From: Bacilli bacterium
Lineage (GTDB): Bacteria; Bacillota_I; Bacilli_A; RF39; UBA660
Assembly: GCA_022793555.1 (NCBI GenBank)
Contig: JAAWDB010000034.1
Coordinates: 1 to 7,648 of the forward strand
Length of the DNA: 7,648 nucleotides
Reading direction: 5' to 3'
Shown piece by piece: positions 6,229 to 7,648 of the stretch; within the stretch, counting starts at the first letter, position 1, and every line of letters starts with the position of its first letter. The notes beneath the pieces were generated by a model. It saw only the letters and a list, made by a program, of their open reading frames with translations, was not told where the DNA came from and ran no database searches. The translations under genes and the position numbers were made by a program.

Positions 6229-6771
6229 CTACTTTACACTATAAGATAAAACTTGACAATTTTCAAGTACCAGACCAGCGGAAACTAATGAACCGCTAGG
6301 GATATTTTCTTGAAAAAAACAAGCAACAGGTATACTTACTCCACCATGTGCTACCAATAATACATTTTTATCACGATAATTCACTATTACATCATTTAAA
6401 AAATCATATACTCTCTCAAAAAAAACTTGGATATTTTCAGCTTTTTGATATTGCTCATTTTTATAATAATCCCAATAACTGTTAAAATCAAAATGACTAG
6501 TTTGCAATCCTTCAAATTCTCCGAAATCTCGTTCAATAATTCTCTGATCATAAATAATTGGAATATTTCGATCTTCATTTATAATTTCGGCAGTTTGTTT
6601 TGCTCTTAATAACGGCGAACAAATAATCAAATCAATATCGGTATGTAATAATCGTTTTTTCGTTTCAATCGCTTGATTAAATCCTGTGGAATTTAAAGGC
6701 TCATCACATCTTCCCATCACTTTCTTTAACACATTCCAATCTGTTTGACCATGTCTGGTAATATATATCAT
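6229..6771 (-). CDS. Histidine phosphatase family protein (phosphoglycerate-mutase-like)
   Basis: This 180-residue protein covers the whole small histidine-phosphatase fold. The phosphate pocket residues are visible: R6-H7-G8 (the phosphorylated histidine is H7), R56 in CSPLLRAKQTA (51-61), acid E80 in ERDFGEFEG (80-88), and H142 in VAHGGV (140-145). The length, shorter than true glycolytic phosphoglycerate mutase, suits a broad phosphatase, or the CobC/GpmB-like branch. The substrate cannot be deduced. TTAAGGAGAT (6790-6781) is the ribosome site, with AAGGAG 11 bases before the ATG, a somewhat long spacing. The stop is TAG. It lies downstream of deoD on the same strand, separated by a strong terminator, so it is probably transcribed alone or by readthrough. 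A 13-base inverted repeat (TAAAC-ATA-GTTTA, 6788-6800) sits just before its ribosome site. Confidence 0.88.
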   Translation of the reverse strand: MIYITRHGQTDWNVLKKVMGRCDEPLNSTGFNQAIETKKRLLHTDIDLIICSPLLRAKQTAEIINEDRNIPIIYDQRIIERDFGEFEGLQTSHFDFNSYWDYYKNEQYQKAENIQVFFERVYDFLNDVIVNYRDKNVLLVAHGGVSIPVACFFQENIPSGSLVSAGLVLENCQVLSYSVK

Positions 6772-6812
6772 AAAATTACCATCTCCTTAAACATAGTTTA
6801 ACAAATTTGAGC

Positions 6813-6839
6813 AAAAAAAAGAAGTGATAACTCACTCCT
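6813..6839 (-). terminator. Rho-independent terminator of deoD
   Basis: Read leftward, the 8-bp stem arms AGGAGTGA (6839-6832) and TCACTTCT (6827-6820), with one G-U pair, enclose the loop GTTA and are followed by a run of seven more T (6819-6813). It begins four bases after the deoD stop codon. Confidence 0.85.
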
Positions 6840-6842
6840 AAT

Positions 6843-7586
6843 TTAACGAATAATTGCATCAAGTGCCAAAACAATCATTTCATCTAATGAACGTTCACGC
6901 TCTTCAATACTCATGAATGTTTCTTTAAACTTTGAATCAACTACCGTTAAAAGACACGCTGCTTCTTTTTCAAAACTAGAAGCAATATGGAAAAGTGCAA
7001 ATGATTCCATTTCTTCTCCAATGATTTGTGTATCACTTGGAACACGTGCTAAAACATGTTCATTATCGGAATAAAAACCAAATTGCTCTGTGCTCATTAC
7101 TGTACCTAAAAATAATTTTTTACCCTTTTCTTTTGCAACTGTTTTTATAACTTCATTTAAATTCTTACTTGGATACGCAAAATGCGTTGGATCACCATTG
7201 TAAGAATAAGCAAAATTTCCTTCGTTATAACTCTCTGTCGCTAAAATAATATCTGGGACATCCATTTCTTCAAGTAAACCGCCACATGTACCCACACGGA
7301 TAATGCGTTCAGCTCCAAAGAAATGGAATAATTCAAAAGCATAAATACTCATAGAAGGCATTCCCATGCCAGATCCCATCACACTAACCCTTTTTCCTTT
7401 ATAAGTTCCAGTATAAGCAAACATATTTCGCGCACTACTAACAAGTTTGGCATCGTCCAAATATTTTTCGGCTATATACTTTGCGCGTAGTGGATCACCA
7501 GGCATAATCACATATGGTGCTAAATCTTCTTTTGTACAATCAATATGTGCTGATTTAATATGTTCCATCACAACAGGTGGTTTCAT
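6843..7586 (-). CDS. deoD: DeoD-type purine nucleoside phosphorylase
   Basis: This 247-residue enzyme of the hexameric PNP/UDP family cleaves purine (deoxy)nucleosides with phosphate to base and (deoxy)ribose 1-phosphate, in cytoplasmic purine salvage. Matches to the E. coli enzyme are clear: H14 (H4), MPGDPLRAKYIAE (28-40) with G30 and R34 for phosphate, R53 (R43), IIRVGTCGG (95-103) with R97 (R87), GEEMES (190-195) with E192 (E179), and the general-acid D217 (D204) with R230 (R217). Differences: the usual serine before the catalytic aspartate is V216, and the ATESYNEGNFAYSYNG stretch (116-131) departs from the common T-D-S-x-x-N pattern, so base specificity may differ. About ten extra N-terminal residues are present, yet GGAGGG (7599-7594) seven bases before ATG 7586 supports this start. 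It has its own promoter and terminator and looks monocistronic. Confidence 0.88.
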   Translation of the reverse strand: MKPPVVMEHIKSAHIDCTKEDLAPYVIMPGDPLRAKYIAEKYLDDAKLVSSARNMFAYTGTYKGKRVSVMGSGMGMPSMSIYAFELFHFFGAERIIRVGTCGGLLEEMDVPDIILATESYNEGNFAYSYNGDPTHFAYPSKNLNEVIKTVAKEKGKKLFLGTVMSTEQFGFYSDNEHVLARVPSDTQIIGEEMESFALFHIASSFEKEAACLLTVVDSKFKETFMSIEERERSLDEMIVLALDAIIR

Positions 7587-7607
7587 TCTACATCCCTCCC
7601 TAGAATA

Positions 7608-7616
7608 ATTATAACA
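7608..7616 (-). promoter_or_regulatory. Extended -10 promoter of deoD
   Basis: Read leftward, TGT then TATAAT (7616-7608) forms a perfect extended -10. It ends 21 bases before ATG 7586. The -35 position (7636-7631, TAAACC) is poor and falls inside the loop side of the adjacent terminator hairpin, so the extended -10 probably carries the promoter. Confidence 0.65.
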
Positions 7617-7620
7617 TCGA

Positions 7621-7647
7621 AAAAAAGAATGGTTTACATTCTTTTTT
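7621..7647. terminator. Bidirectional terminator hairpin at the right edge
   Basis: AAAAAAGAATG (7621-7631), loop GTTTA (7632-7636) and CATTCTTTTTT (7637-7647) form a perfect 11-bp stem with a T run on each strand. Given the leftward deoD, it most likely ends a leftward transcript from a gene beyond the window. Confidence 0.75.
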
Positions 7648-7648
7648 A

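Noticed and set aside
6396..6609. Short frames on both strands inside the histidine phosphatase gene
   Set aside because: They lie wholly inside a well-supported gene and show only low-complexity AT-rich translation.

Overview
The window is about 7.6 kb of AT-rich, densely packed DNA from a low-GC Bacillota. The standard bacterial code fits: TGA is used as a stop at 2214-2216 and tryptophan is TGG. Homologues of three sporulation-associated proteins (YlbJ, SpoVID and YsxE), with the spoVID-ysxE order kept as in Bacillus, point to an endospore-forming lineage, or one recently descended from it. A gut-type Bacilli or Erysipelotrichia-like organism with a small genome is my guess from composition and compactness, not something the sequence proves. 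No stretch over 300 bases lacks a gene. I see no tRNA, rRNA, CRISPR array or insertion sequence.

Left part (1-1653): a YlbL/SepM-type membrane-anchored PDZ protein runs leftward off the edge. It is divergent from a short YlbJ-like sporulation membrane protein that runs rightward. The two neighbour each other in Bacillus as well (the ylb cluster).

Middle (1621-3111): a leftward two-gene operon encodes cysteine-rich type IV pilin-like proteins (pseudopilins), with a good sigma-A-type promoter. Its end overlaps the end of ylbJ by 33 bases. A small rightward gene (2911-3111) for a cysteine-containing two-helix membrane protein follows, and its 3' end overlaps ysxE by 36 bases.

Spore coat block (3076-4711, leftward): SpoVID-like coat assembly protein (N-terminal domain, acidic linker, C-terminal LysM), then an overlapping YsxE-like protein of the CotS kinase-like family that lacks the expected catalytic aspartates.

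Right part (4852-7648): a rightward phosphomannomutase/phosphoglucomutase, convergent with a leftward histidine-phosphatase-family protein. Upstream of that is a leftward DeoD-type purine nucleoside phosphorylase with its own extended -10 promoter and a strong terminator. A near-perfect bidirectional terminator hairpin closes the window.

The least explained element is the pair of six-cysteine pseudopilins lying between sporulation genes and separate from any visible pilus assembly machinery. A second pattern is that four promoters have their -10 box only 19-21 bases before the start codon, so predicted leaders are little more than a Shine-Dalgarno sequence. Three gene starts (pseudopilin 2, SpoVID, phosphomutase) are placed downstream of the longest-ORF start because of this.
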